DNA of 64,000 nt, taken from contig NZ_AP027292.1 of the NCBI RefSeq assembly GCF_030295765.1, positions 1,860,001 through 1,924,000 of the forward strand, written 5' to 3'. This DNA comes from Neptuniibacter halophilus. GTDB taxonomy: Bacteria; Pseudomonadota; Gammaproteobacteria; Pseudomonadales; Balneatricaceae. The number at the start of each line of letters is the position of its first letter. The stretch's first letter is position 1. The position numbers and the translations under genes are program-made. This document shows, in pieces, positions 46,360 through 55,660 of the stretch. Below the pieces are notes generated by a model that was not told where the DNA came from, searched no databases, and was given only the letters and a program-made list of their open reading frames with translations.

Positions 46360-46625
46360 ACTTTTTTCCTCTTATTCTATGCTGGCCTATTCTAGCGGGA
46401 GCAAAAAAGTCTTTTTCTCTAAATAAATCAAAAAAGCAGTTATGAATAATCTTATTTTTTGTCTTTTGTTTATTACTGTTTCTTAAAATTAATAAAATTA
46501 AGTCATTTGTGCTTTTTGGTTATTTCTTGGCTTGTATGTTTATTGAACAGTTTTGTTCTGTGGCAAAGAGCGGGTTGCTGACAAAGCTTAGGACAGAGAG
46601 CGCGCTGGGCTGGGTGTGAAAGACA
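46360..46625. other. Intergenic region between putA and putP
   Basis: No gene. It is strongly AT-rich between 46395 and 46555, holding TTATTTTTTG, TTTATTACTG and AAAATTAATAAAATTAAG stretches, and should carry the putA promoter and any Lrp-type binding sites. No specific operator recognised. Confidence 0.5.
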
Positions 46626-46656
46626 AAAAAACCGGCTGATAACTCAGCCGGTTTTT
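46626..46656 (-). terminator. Terminator of putP
   Basis: AAAACCGGCTGA pairs with TCAGCCGGTTTT around TAAC, with A/T runs on both sides. It lies 35 bases past the putP stop and separates putP from putA. Confidence 0.9.
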
Positions 46657-46690
46657 GGAGAATGGATCCTGAAGTCAGAACAAAGCCTGA

Positions 46691-48157
46691 TCAGCTTTTA
46701 ATTTCTGCTTCCACTTCGGCAAAACGCTGCTGGATAGAAGCGGAAGGTGCCGGGGTGATCCGGGAGACAACAATAATTGCGATAAAGGCGAAGATGATGC
46801 CCGGAATAATTTCGTACAGGTCGAACCAGCCGCCTGACAACTGTTTCCAGACTACGACCGTCACACCACCGGTGATGATACCAGCCAGCGCGCCCGCTTT
46901 AGTCATGTTCTTCCAGTAAAGAGACATGATCAGAGCCGGACCGAAGGCGGCACCGAAGCCAGCCCAGGCGTAGGACACCAATTCCAGAACTTTGGAGTCT
47001 TTGTCCATGGCGAGGAAGGTCGCGATGATTGCAATCACGACTACAGCGACGCGGCCAACGCGTACCAGTTGTTCCTGAGTCGCTTCTTTGTTGAACAGTG
47101 CCTTGTAGAAGTCTTCCGCCAGTGCAGAGGAGGACACCAGCAACTGGGAATCCGCAGTACTCATCACCGCCGCCAGAATGGCCGCCAGCAGTACACCCGC
47201 AATCGCCGGGTGGAACAGTGCATCAACCAGCACCATGAATACGGTTTCGTTATCGCCCAGACCCTGCGGCAGGTAGCCGATAGCGCTCAGGCCGATCAGG
47301 CAGGCACCGGCCATGGAGATAGCAGACCAGATCACCGCGATACGACGTGCAGCCGGAACGTGATCTTTACTCTTGATACCTTTAAAACGTGCCAGAATGT
47401 GCGGCTGACCAAAATAGCCCAGACCCCAGCCCAGCAGAGACAGTGTACCAATCAGCGTGATGCTGCTGCCGTCGGCTTCGGTAAACATGTTCAGCAGTTC
47501 AGGGTTTTTCGCTTCCACGGCAGACAGTGTGCCGCTCAGGCCACCGATCTCGCCCATGGCAAACAGAGGAACCAGAATCAGTGCGCCCACCATCAGCAGG
47601 CCCTGTACCACGTCGGTCCAGGATACCGCCAGAAAACCACCGAACAGGGTGTAGGAGATGACCGCTGCAGCTCCGACCAGTACCGCCAGAGTGTAGTCAA
47701 AGCCGAACACGGTTTCGAACAGCTTGCCGCCCGCTACCAGACCGGAGCTGGTGTAGAACAGGAAAAACACCAGTACAAACACGGCAGAGATGACACGCAG
47801 GCTGTGAGTGTTATCTTCAAAGCGCTTCTCGAAGAAGGCTGGCAGAGTCAGTGCATCATCAGCACGCTGGGAGTATACGCGCAGGCGTTGCGCAACCAGC
47901 AGCCAGTTCAGCCAGGTGCCGACCAGCAGACCGCCAGCCAGCCAGAAGGAGCCGTAGCCCGCAGCCATGGCGTAGCCGGGCAGGCCCATCAGCAGCCAGC
48001 CGCTCATATCTGATGCGCCAGCACTCAACGCACTTGGGATCGGCCCTAAGTTACGTCCACCCAGAACGTAGTCAGACAGATCCTGAGTGCGACGATAGGC
48101 AACGATACCGATCGCAAGCATCAGAATCAGGTAAATGATAAATGTTAGGGTTACCAT
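46691..48157 (-). CDS. putP: Sodium/proline symporter PutP
   Basis: 488 residues from ATG 48157, with GAGG 8 bases upstream. Thirteen-helix SSS-family transporter: TFIIYLILMLAIGIVAYRR, DYVLGGRNLGPIPSALSAGASDMSGWLLMG with the sodium-site Asp and Ser, and FGQPHILARF. Imports proline with Na+. Together with PutA and the neighbouring Lrp regulator it forms a proline-use locus. The C-terminal tail is short and charged (EVEAEIKS). Confidence 0.96.
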   Translation of the reverse strand: MVTLTFIIYLILMLAIGIVAYRRTQDLSDYVLGGRNLGPIPSALSAGASDMSGWLLMGLPGYAMAAGYGSFWLAGGLLVGTWLNWLLVAQRLRVYSQRADDALTLPAFFEKRFEDNTHSLRVISAVFVLVFFLFYTSSGLVAGGKLFETVFGFDYTLAVLVGAAAVISYTLFGGFLAVSWTDVVQGLLMVGALILVPLFAMGEIGGLSGTLSAVEAKNPELLNMFTEADGSSITLIGTLSLLGWGLGYFGQPHILARFKGIKSKDHVPAARRIAVIWSAISMAGACLIGLSAIGYLPQGLGDNETVFMVLVDALFHPAIAGVLLAAILAAVMSTADSQLLVSSSALAEDFYKALFNKEATQEQLVRVGRVAVVVIAIIATFLAMDKDSKVLELVSYAWAGFGAAFGPALIMSLYWKNMTKAGALAGIITGGVTVVVWKQLSGGWFDLYEIIPGIIFAFIAIIVVSRITPAPSASIQQRFAEVEAEIKS

Positions 48158-48542
48158 GCAGAAACCTCGTTGTATTACATTATGATTATTATTGATCCAT
48201 CCTGATCTATGCCCCCGGCAGAGGCCTTCCACGGCACTGCCTTAATGTCCTGAGGGATGGTCGGTTTTTGACCACCAGTCCGATGGAGACATATGGAAAA
48301 AATGTTACCGGTTATTTATTGGTTATTTGCTCTTAATTTGGTCAATTTCTAGGCTATTGGTCTTTTTTGTTCGCCAGAACAGGTTTTTTAACTGCCAATG
48401 CGCGATTTTAGACTCACTTTGATAATTAAGACCGGAAATAATGCTACATAAAGCGTAGTAGACTTGTGAGCAAAAGACGAATTCACTATATTTATCTCTA
48501 CTTACTTGCCTTTTGGGCTTTCCTGCAGCGGGGGGAATTAAG
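48158..48542. other. Divergent regulatory region between putP and lrp-type gene
   Basis: 385 bases with no gene. It is AT-rich in 48290-48500 (TTATTTATTGGTTATTTG, CAATTTCTAGG) and must contain promoters in both directions. Repeated TTGGT/ATTGG tracts could be Lrp-type sites, but no clear consensus box is seen. Confidence 0.45.
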
Positions 48543-49004
48543 ATGGAACCTCTGGATAAACTTGATATGGCGATTCTGCGCGAGCTGCAGAAGAACGGTC
48601 GTGTCACGGTGACTGAACTGGCATCCAGGGTGGGTTTGTCAAAAACTCCCTGTCAGGTACGCATGAAGCGACTTGAAGAACTGGGTTATATCAAGGGCTA
48701 CACGGCGCTGATCGATCAGAAAAAACTCGGTGCCAAACAGGTGGCTTTTGTTCAGGTGACGATGAACGACACCAAGACCAAAGCGCTACAGGCATTTAAT
48801 GAAGCGGTACGTGCGATTCCGGAGATCGAACAATGCCACATGATTGCGGCCAACTTTGATTACCTGCTGAAGGTACGTACCTCAGATATTGAATCCTACC
48901 GCGAAGTGCTCGGGGAGAAGATCTCTAATCTGCCTTATGTGAAGCAGACCAGTACCTTTGTGGTGATGGAAGATGTGAAGGATATCGCGTCCAAACTGAT
49001 CTGA
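48543..49004 (+). CDS. Lrp/AsnC-family regulator, probable proline-catabolism activator
   Basis: 153 residues from ATG 48543. N-terminal HTH (LDKLDMAILRELQKNGRVTV, SRVGLSKTPCQVRMKRLEELG), then the RAM effector-binding domain (AFVQVTMNDTKTKALQAF, IPEIEQCHMIAANFDYLLKVRT). Transcribed divergently from putP and near putA, which lacks its own DNA-binding domain. An Lrp-type PutR/BkdR-like activator responding to proline is therefore the best reading; that is inference. Confidence 0.85.
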   Translation: MEPLDKLDMAILRELQKNGRVTVTELASRVGLSKTPCQVRMKRLEELGYIKGYTALIDQKKLGAKQVAFVQVTMNDTKTKALQAFNEAVRAIPEIEQCHMIAANFDYLLKVRTSDIESYREVLGEKISNLPYVKQTSTFVVMEDVKDIASKLI

Positions 49005-49025
49005 ATGTTCAGTTTACAACGCTAT

Positions 49026-49047
49026 CAGGCGGGCCTCTGCCCGCCTG
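49026..49047. terminator. Hairpin between convergent lrp-type and cpxP-like genes
   Basis: CAGGCGGGC pairs with GCCCGCCTG around CTCT, a strong stem without a clear T run on either strand. Possibly a terminator or transcript stabiliser. Confidence 0.4.
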
Positions 49048-49056
49048 AGGTTATGA

Positions 49057-49551
49057 TTAACGGCAGCCTTTACCCCGGTGGTCTTCACCGTGATGACCAT
49101 AGCCACCGTGGCGGTCGCCGCGTTTTTCCATTTTTTCCTGCATCTGACTCCTCATCTCAGCAAATTTTGCTTCCTGCTCCGGGGTCAGAATCTGATGCAG
49201 TTTCTCCTTCTGTTCGGCCCGGGCGAGAATCATCGCCTCGGTCTGCTTCTGTGCTTTCAGTACCAACTGGCTTAGCTGATCCTGATAGTCGGCAGCGCCC
49301 GGGTCTAACTGCATCAGTTGACGCTGGATCTCGCGACGGGATTCCCGTTGCGCCTTCATCTGATCTTTTCCGCCCGCCATATGGGAACGCAGTTGCGCTT
49401 CCTGCTCTTCGGACAGGTTCAGCCGTTCGGACATACGATCCAGTTTACGCTGCATGTGGTCTTCGCGATCGTCGGCGTTCGCTACGCTCATACCGATGCC
49501 TGCAACAGAGATAATGGCCGCGCCAATGGCGACAATGTATTTGGTACGCAT
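49057..49551 (-). CDS. CpxP/Spy-family periplasmic protein with His-rich tail
   Basis: 164 residues. Sec signal peptide (MRTKYIVAIGAAIISVAGIG). Helical LTxxQ-type repeats: LNLSEEQEAQLRSHM and QILTPEQEAKFAEMRSQM. The C-terminus is metal-ligand-rich (RHGGYGHHGEDHRGKGC). Family members (CpxP, Spy, ZraP) are periplasmic chaperones or repressors of a cognate sensor kinase. It diverges from a response regulator/kinase pair across a perfect CpxR box, so it is the likely CpxP of this system. The His tail suggests Zn or Cu binding, as in ZraP. Confidence 0.88.
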   Translation of the reverse strand: MRTKYIVAIGAAIISVAGIGMSVANADDREDHMQRKLDRMSERLNLSEEQEAQLRSHMAGGKDQMKAQRESRREIQRQLMQLDPGAADYQDQLSQLVLKAQKQTEAMILARAEQKEKLHQILTPEQEAKFAEMRSQMQEKMEKRGDRHGGYGHHGEDHRGKGCR

Positions 49552-49623
49552 GATGCTCTCCTTGGTTGTCTCATCTGTTGTGCCCAGTATGATTTCTGTC
49601 AGCGCAAAGTTGGGTTAGCGGCT

Positions 49624-49638
49624 TGTAAAGTTTGGTAA
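49624..49638. promoter_or_regulatory. CpxR binding box
   Basis: GTAAA-N5-GTAAA, an exact match to the CpxR consensus known from E. coli, in the gap between the divergent cpxP-like and cpxR-like genes (87 bases before the ATG of one, 73 before that of the other). It should serve autoregulation of both directions. Confidence 0.8.
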
Positions 49639-49719
49639 ATCGATCGTGGATGCCGGGTGTTTTGACGCTAAAAGCTCTATCATTTTTGCTGAGAGAAAGC
49701 ATAAACAGGTGGCGAGAGA

Positions 49720-50430
49720 ATGAGTGATAAACAGCGGTTACTGATGGTCGATGATGATGTGGAGCTCTGTGAGCTGATCGGTGACTACCTCAGCCATGAA
49801 GGTTTTACTCTGGAGTTTGCCCATGATGCTGAGCAGGCCTGTGAGCGGCTGAAGCGCGCCGATCGCTACCTGCTGATGATTCTGGATGTGATGATGCCGG
49901 GTAAAAGCGGGCTCGAACTTTTGCAGCAGATCCGTCCGCAGATTCAGCTACCGGTGATTATGCTCACCGGACGGGGCGAGGATATAGACCGTATTCTGGG
50001 TCTGGAGATGGGCGCAGATGACTACCTCAGTAAACCCTGTAATCCCCGTGAACTGCTGGCGCGAATCCGGGCTGTGCTGCGTCGTGCAGAACCGCAGCAA
50101 CGCACCACCTTGTTTCCGGATGCACCGGTGTCGATGAGCGGAGTCAGCCTTGATCCGGGTGTGCGTGAGGTGCGGGTGGCTGATGAGCAGGTTGAACTGA
50201 CCGGTACCGAGTTCAATGTGCTGGCCTACCTGCTTGCCAATGCCGGTAGTGTGCTGGAAAAAGAGCAGCTCACAGAGCTGGTACTGCATCGCAAACTGGC
50301 CGCATATGATCGGGCGATCGATGTACACGTGAGTCGGGTGCGGCAGAAGCTGGGTCGTCTGCTGCCCGGGCGTGAACTGATTAAAACTGTGCGTGGTGTT
50401 GGTTACCAGTTTATAAAGGATGATCTATGA
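49720..50430 (+). CDS. cpxR: CpxR-like OmpR-family response regulator
   Basis: 236 residues. Receiver domain with acidic pocket DDD near residues 8-10, phospho-Asp in LLMILDVMMPGKSG, Thr in IMLTGRGE and Lys in YLSKPCNPRELLARI; then an OmpR winged helix (VELTGTEFNVLAYL, AIDVHVSRVRQKLG). Overlaps the kinase start by 4 bases. The adjacent perfect CpxR box and CpxP-like gene support the CpxR assignment over other OmpR types. Confidence 0.8.
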   Translation: MSDKQRLLMVDDDVELCELIGDYLSHEGFTLEFAHDAEQACERLKRADRYLLMILDVMMPGKSGLELLQQIRPQIQLPVIMLTGRGEDIDRILGLEMGADDYLSKPCNPRELLARIRAVLRRAEPQQRTTLFPDAPVSMSGVSLDPGVREVRVADEQVELTGTEFNVLAYLLANAGSVLEKEQLTELVLHRKLAAYDRAIDVHVSRVRQKLGRLLPGRELIKTVRGVGYQFIKDDL

Positions 50431-51797
50431 AGTGGTATAAGCGCCTGTTCTGGAAGGTTTTCGCGGCGATATGGTGTGTCAGTTTTCTGGTGTTACTGGC
50501 GACGGTTTGTGTCGTCGCCACCATGACCGAGCAGGATCGTTTCAAAGAGGTGGTTACCGCCCGGGCTGAAGGCTATGCGGAATTAATGATCGGGCGTTAT
50601 GAACGTACAGGGTTTCGGAGTCAGTTGCCCAAACTGCCACGCAAATATAAGGAGCACGACGATGATGACGATGACCATAAGCGTGATGACCATCGTTCAC
50701 GCCACCCGGACCGGAAACGGGATAGCTGGCTGAACATCGCGGAACGGGTATATATCACGGATGTTGAGCTGGGCCGAAAGGTCGTTGGTTTTCAGAACTT
50801 TAATCCTGAGCCGGAGGAGCTGTACCGGTTTGTTATGAGCTCAGAATCCGGGCGCCTGTATCAGGTGGATCTGGATCTGCGCTGGGATCGCTCTCCGTTT
50901 GCGCATCTGATGAGCCGCATCCTGTCAGTACAACTGGTACTGATACTGCTTGTTTCGGGGCTGGGTGCATTGCTGGTGTCGGCCATCATTGCCCGGCCGC
51001 TGAAGCTTCTGCGGGAGCATACCCAGGCGATCTACCGTGGCGAACTGGATACCCGGACCGATGAAAAGCTGCGCCAGCGTGGTGATGAGCTGGGCGAGCT
51101 GGCCCGGGATTTCGATCGGATGGCCGATTACGTGCAGCAGACACTGACCTCGCATCAGCGCCTGATGCAGGATGTTTCTCATGAGCTGCGGGCACCGCTG
51201 GCCCGGTTGCAGGCTGCTGCCGGGATCGCCGAACAGCGACTGGGAGAAGATGATAAAGCGGTCGCCAGAATTATCCGTGAGTGTCAGCGGCTGGATCAGC
51301 TCATTGGCGAAATTCTCTCACTCTCCCGTCTGGAGCAGATGGAGGTCTCAGGAGAGGGGATCGCCCTGAGTCAGTTTCTCGGTGAGTTACTGGGGGATGC
51401 CCGTTTCAGCCATCCACAGCGTGATTTTTCGCTGGTCGTACATTCCGAGTGTGAAGTACGGGTGAATGAGAAACTGCTGGAGAGGGCGCTGAATAATATT
51501 CTGGGCAACGCCTGTAAACATACACCGCCGGAGAGCGCCATAGAGCTGAGTGTGAGCTGTGCCTCGCAGTGCGAGATCCGGATTCGGGATCATGGCCCCG
51601 GGGTAACGGAAGAGCAGCTCAGCAAACTCTGTGATCCGTTCTATCGGGGTTCAAGTCAGTCCGAAGGTTACGGTCTGGGGTTAAGTATTGCCTCGCGGGC
51701 CATACAGCGTCTGGGTGGGAAACTGACGCTGGCCAATCATCCTGAAGGGGGGCTGGAAGTCCTGATCCGGGTGCCTGCGGCAGTTAAGGCTCAGTGA
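50427..51797 (+). CDS. cpxA: CpxA-like sensor histidine kinase
   Basis: 456 residues. Two TM helices (about 12-33 and 165-188) enclose a 130-residue periplasmic sensor with a remarkable His/Asp/Arg-rich stretch (EHDDDDDDHKRDDHRSRHP) at about 72-90. Then HAMP (ARPLKLLREHTQAIYRGELD), the phospho-His in DVSHELRAPLARLQ, and the ATPase boxes NNILGNACKH, RDHGPGV and GYGLGLSIA. Partner of the upstream regulator; the acidic/His loop is a candidate metal or charge sensor. Confidence 0.85.
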   Translation: MKWYKRLFWKVFAAIWCVSFLVLLATVCVVATMTEQDRFKEVVTARAEGYAELMIGRYERTGFRSQLPKLPRKYKEHDDDDDDHKRDDHRSRHPDRKRDSWLNIAERVYITDVELGRKVVGFQNFNPEPEELYRFVMSSESGRLYQVDLDLRWDRSPFAHLMSRILSVQLVLILLVSGLGALLVSAIIARPLKLLREHTQAIYRGELDTRTDEKLRQRGDELGELARDFDRMADYVQQTLTSHQRLMQDVSHELRAPLARLQAAAGIAEQRLGEDDKAVARIIRECQRLDQLIGEILSLSRLEQMEVSGEGIALSQFLGELLGDARFSHPQRDFSLVVHSECEVRVNEKLLERALNNILGNACKHTPPESAIELSVSCASQCEIRIRDHGPGVTEEQLSKLCDPFYRGSSQSEGYGLGLSIASRAIQRLGGKLTLANHPEGGLEVLIRVPAAVKAQ

Positions 51798-53113
51798 TAA
51801 AGTTCGGGTAGCTGCAGGATCAGGTTGAGTTCGCTCAGCGCCTGCGCGATCTCCTCCACCAGTTGGGGGTCGCGCAGATCATCAGCACAGAGCCGGTCCC
51901 GGTAGTGCTGTTCAATCCAGCTTTGCAACGCCTGATAACGTTCTTCATTGATCAGGATGCCCGGCGCGACCCGCGATAACTCCTGCTCTCGCAGGGGGAT
52001 AGCCAGACGTAAGCAGGCGGGGCCGCCGCCATTGTTCATACTTTGCCTGAGGTTAAAAAAGCGCACCTCGCTGACCGGGTTATCCTCTGCCAGAATGCGC
52101 TCGCAGATGGCCGCAGTCACCGGATCCTGATGGCTCTCTTCAGGGGCGATCAGTAGCAGGCTGCCATCTGTCAGCGTCACCAACTGGCTGTTAAACAGAT
52201 AAGTTTTCACCGCCTGACTCAGGCTTAACTCTTTCTGGCTGACCTCGAAAATGCTCAGCGGGGCTTGCCAGTGCCGGGTTTGCTGACGCAGTGTCTTCAG
52301 TACCTCCGCCTGCTCGGAAAAGGCCTGCTGGTGCAGCAGCAGGAAATTTTCATGGCCCACCGCCACCACATCATTATGAAAAGCGCCGGCATTGATCGCG
52401 TCCGGATTCTGTTGCACCAACAGCGCCCGTTCGGGTGGTATCCGGTGACGGCGAATCAGACTGTTGCTGGCGAGTTTGCTCTGTCGTGCCGGGAAATGGT
52501 CGGGCCCGCTTTGCTGATCGCTGCGGCCATAGATAAACAGGTTCAGGGAATGACCGGTGGCGGGGTCGCTGAGCCGGGTATGGTTAGCCGCTCCTTCATC
52601 GGCAAAACTGTTCTGAGCCGGAAGTGGAGGGTGTACCTGAAAAAATTCAGGGTCGGAAAAGCAGCGCCGGAAGAATTGCAGGTTAAAAGGTGCTTCCAGT
52701 GAACGGTGCAGGCCGCTGACCAGATTCGCCGGGGAGATCTGGACTTTGCCACTCAGGCTGTCGCAGGCAGGTGTGATGGTGGCGGCATTGGCGGCCCACA
52801 TGGAGGAGGCGGAATAACAGGCTTCCAGCAGCCGCGGTGACTCTTTATATGCTTGTTCAAGCAACGCTGCTGTTGTGCCGCGAAAGCCGGCTGCATACAG
52901 CAGGGAGAGCTGCGGGCGCGGCTGTGGTGGCAGAATGCCCTGAGCAAGTCCCAGTTGATGCAGGGCATGCATCTTCTCCAGCCCCTGAAGTGCTGCGCTG
53001 CGGGGGTTGGATATCTGACCACGATGTAGCGCAGAAGCCAGATTACCCTGCGCCAGCCCGCCGTAGTTATGGTTAGGGCCAACCAGCCCGTCCAGATTCA
53101 GAACCCGGGTCAT
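51791..53113 (-). CDS. astB: N-succinylarginine dihydrolase AstB
   Basis: 440 residues, normal length. Begins NLDGLVGPNHNYGGLAQGNLAS and has the guanidino-modifying-enzyme catalytic residues: Glu/His in NAGAFHNDVVAVGHENF and the C-terminal Cys in NGGGPACLRLAIPL. Converts succinylarginine to succinylornithine, ammonia and CO2. Last gene of the AST run, with a 4-base overlap with astD. No astE follows; the next gene (cpxA-like) runs convergently and overlaps its end by 7 bases. Confidence 0.96.
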   Translation of the reverse strand: MTRVLNLDGLVGPNHNYGGLAQGNLASALHRGQISNPRSAALQGLEKMHALHQLGLAQGILPPQPRPQLSLLYAAGFRGTTAALLEQAYKESPRLLEACYSASSMWAANAATITPACDSLSGKVQISPANLVSGLHRSLEAPFNLQFFRRCFSDPEFFQVHPPLPAQNSFADEGAANHTRLSDPATGHSLNLFIYGRSDQQSGPDHFPARQSKLASNSLIRRHRIPPERALLVQQNPDAINAGAFHNDVVAVGHENFLLLHQQAFSEQAEVLKTLRQQTRHWQAPLSIFEVSQKELSLSQAVKTYLFNSQLVTLTDGSLLLIAPEESHQDPVTAAICERILAEDNPVSEVRFFNLRQSMNNGGGPACLRLAIPLREQELSRVAPGILINEERYQALQSWIEQHYRDRLCADDLRDPQLVEEIAQALSELNLILQLPELYH

Positions 53114-54606
53114 ACCCGGCCCCAGATATGTTCATCCAACTGGATGCCCGGCGCCAGTTTGTCTGGCAGTTCCATCTGTTCTGATTGCAGCGAAGCCACC
53201 GGATAAGCGCAGTAATCAGCGGCGTACCATGCGCTGGGCCGGTGGTTGCCACTGAGGCCACCGCCGCCAAAGGGGCGGGCACTGGACGCGCCGGTCAGCG
53301 GGCGGTTCCAGTTGATCAGGCCGGCACGCACATGGCGCTGGAAATACTCGAATACCTGCGGGTCATCACTCAGTACTCCGGCGGAGAGTCCATATCGGGT
53401 GTTATTGGCCATTTCGGTGGCCTGTTGCAGGCTGTTAACCCGATAGACCTGCAGCAATGGGCCGAAGTACTCCTCGTCATCCGGGTGTTCGATGGCGCTG
53501 CAGTCGAGCAGTCCGGGCGTCAGCAGGGCACCCCGGTCGGTGAAGCGTTGCATGCTGACCAGCGGCTCGGCTCCCTGATCCAGCAGTTTGTTCTGGGCGT
53601 GGAGCATCTGGGTCATGGCGCTCTGACTGATCAGGGAACCCATAAACGGGGCTGGCTGCTGGTTGTAGAGCCCGACAGCGATATGGCTGACAGCATTTTG
53701 CAGGGCCTGAAGAAACTGATCGCCCTCGTCCCCTTTAGGTACCAGTAAGCGTCGGGCACAGGTACAGCGCTGCCCGGCAGTGATATAAGCCGACTGAAGT
53801 GTGTTATATACCGCTGCCGTGATATTTTTAGTGCGGGTAACCAGTAGCGGATTGTTACCCCCCATTTCCAGCGCAAGGATCTTCTCTGGCTGACCACCGA
53901 ACTGCTGATGCAGGTAGCAGCCGGTGGCGGCACTGCCGGTAAAATAGAGCCCGTTGATATCCGGATGCGCGGCCAGCGCAGCGCCGGTCTCTTTACCACC
54001 CTGCAGCAGATTAAGCACACCATCGGGCAGATCGGCTTTCTGCCACAGATGAACCATTAACTCAGCGGTACGCGGTGTCAGTTCGCTGGGTTTAAGCACC
54101 ACCGTATTACCCGCCAGCAGTGCCGGCATAATGTGTCCGTTGGGCAGGTGGCCGGGGAAATTGTAGGGGCCAAAAACTGCAACCACGCCATGGGGTCGGT
54201 GGCTCAGGAGTGAGCGTATTCCGTTACTGATGCTCTCTTCCTCCGGGCAGCGTTGCTCGTAAGCGCTGATGGTAAGGCCGGCTTTACCGCGCATGGCGGT
54301 TACTTCGGTAGCAGCTTCCCAGAGTGGTTTGCCGGTTTCCTGACCTATTGTGTCAGCCAGCAGGTCGCTGTATTCCAGCAGCAGGTCGCTGAACCGGTGC
54401 AGAAAGGCGGCCCGTTGATTCAGGGTCAGGTCGGCCCAGTGGGGAAAGGCTTCTGCGGCAGCAGTGACGGCTGCATTGACCTGCTGTTCATCGGCGGCAT
54501 CGCCCTGCCAGATACGCTCTCCCGTACCGGGGTTGACGGACTCCAGAGAGTCGCCGCAGCCGGCTATCCATTCGCCGTTAATAAAATGGGTTGCCTGAGG
54601 TTTCAT
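53110..54606 (-). CDS. astD: Succinylglutamate semialdehyde dehydrogenase AstD
   Basis: 498 residues, ALDH superfamily. FGPYNFPGHLPNGH (cofactor site), LALEMGGNNPLLV with the general-base Glu, and catalytic Cys in SAYITAGQRCTCARRL. Oxidises succinylglutamate semialdehyde to succinylglutamate. Overlaps astA by 4 bases. Confidence 0.97.
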   Translation of the reverse strand: MKPQATHFINGEWIAGCGDSLESVNPGTGERIWQGDAADEQQVNAAVTAAAEAFPHWADLTLNQRAAFLHRFSDLLLEYSDLLADTIGQETGKPLWEAATEVTAMRGKAGLTISAYEQRCPEEESISNGIRSLLSHRPHGVVAVFGPYNFPGHLPNGHIMPALLAGNTVVLKPSELTPRTAELMVHLWQKADLPDGVLNLLQGGKETGAALAAHPDINGLYFTGSAATGCYLHQQFGGQPEKILALEMGGNNPLLVTRTKNITAAVYNTLQSAYITAGQRCTCARRLLVPKGDEGDQFLQALQNAVSHIAVGLYNQQPAPFMGSLISQSAMTQMLHAQNKLLDQGAEPLVSMQRFTDRGALLTPGLLDCSAIEHPDDEEYFGPLLQVYRVNSLQQATEMANNTRYGLSAGVLSDDPQVFEYFQRHVRAGLINWNRPLTGASSARPFGGGGLSGNHRPSAWYAADYCAYPVASLQSEQMELPDKLAPGIQLDEHIWGRV

Positions 54607-55637
54607 AGCTGCCTCCCTTTCAGTTCCACTAAACGGATGGTATCGCCCTCAATGATCTGTAACAGTTCAGCGGCCTCGGTGGATATCTCGGCGATGCCCT
54701 GACGCTGTACGATCGGGCAGATACAGCAGCGAAATTCCCGGGTACGGGTATTGCTGATCAGAAACAGGGGCTCGTTATCACTGAGGGGCTGGTTTAGCAG
54801 GCGAACTTTGGCGTAACGACTTTCACGTATTGCCCGGATCTTCTCCAGCGGGGCGGTGAGGGTCGGACCGGCATCAAAGATATCCACATAGTTCTCGAAG
54901 CGAAAACCTTCATTCTCGAGCATTCGCCGGGCCGGTTCGGTATTCGCGTGTACCCGGCCGATCACCGCCTGAGCCTCTTCCGGCAGCAGGTGTATGTAAA
55001 TGCTGTATTTAGGCATCAGTTCGGCAATAAACACCTTGTTACCGGAACCTGTCAGGTAGTCAGCTTCGGAATAATCCATGGCAAAGAACTTCCGGCCAAG
55101 CCCCTCCCAGAAGGGGGAGCGGCCTTCCTCATCGGAGTAACCGCGCATCTCGGCGATCACTCTTGAGGCGAAGCGTTGCGGGTGTTCTGCCATAAACAGA
55201 AAACGGCTTTTCGACAGCAGGCTGCCGTTCTGGGAGTGGCGATGCTCTGGCTGCAGGTACAGAGTGCAGACTTCGCTGCAGCCGGTGTAATCGTTGCACA
55301 GATAGAGGGTTTTGAACTGGTTGTGGATATTCAGTTCACGGGAGGCGTGAACGACGGTGCCCATGCGATAGTGATACCAGGGCTCCCGCAAGCCAACGGC
55401 AGCCTCAATGCCGGTGGTGCCGACGACCTGATTGCTGTCTGAGTCGATCAGCACAAACAGGTAGCTTTCCGCTCCGGCTTGCTCAATCGCCTGCTCCATG
55501 GCGCTGCAACTGCGCTGGATTTTGGCTTCCAGCAGTTGTTGATTTTCCGGCAGAGAGGTGAAGCCGGGACCTGACTCTATCGCGATCTGGTGCAGTGTTT
55601 CCAGATCTTCGCTGGCGATGGGGCGGATAAAGTACAT
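54603..55637 (-). CDS. astA: Arginine N-succinyltransferase AstA
   Basis: 344 residues, GNAT-like fold. Family motifs: MYFIRPIASEDLETLHQIA, GLREPWYHYRMGTVVHASREL, LSKSRFLFMAEHP, GRKFFAMDYSEADYL and DIFDAGPTLTAPL. First committed step of arginine degradation, using succinyl-CoA. A single AstA is present, rather than the AruF/AruG pair of P. aeruginosa. Confidence 0.96.
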   Translation of the reverse strand: MYFIRPIASEDLETLHQIAIESGPGFTSLPENQQLLEAKIQRSCSAMEQAIEQAGAESYLFVLIDSDSNQVVGTTGIEAAVGLREPWYHYRMGTVVHASRELNIHNQFKTLYLCNDYTGCSEVCTLYLQPEHRHSQNGSLLSKSRFLFMAEHPQRFASRVIAEMRGYSDEEGRSPFWEGLGRKFFAMDYSEADYLTGSGNKVFIAELMPKYSIYIHLLPEEAQAVIGRVHANTEPARRMLENEGFRFENYVDIFDAGPTLTAPLEKIRAIRESRYAKVRLLNQPLSDNEPLFLISNTRTREFRCCICPIVQRQGIAEISTEAAELLQIIEGDTIRLVELKGRQL

Positions 55638-55660
55638 GACTCACCTCCTGTCTGCCGCTA

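Noticed and set aside
52265..52702. A plus-strand gene inside astB
   Set aside because: No ribosome site or domain, and fully antisense to a confident enzyme gene.
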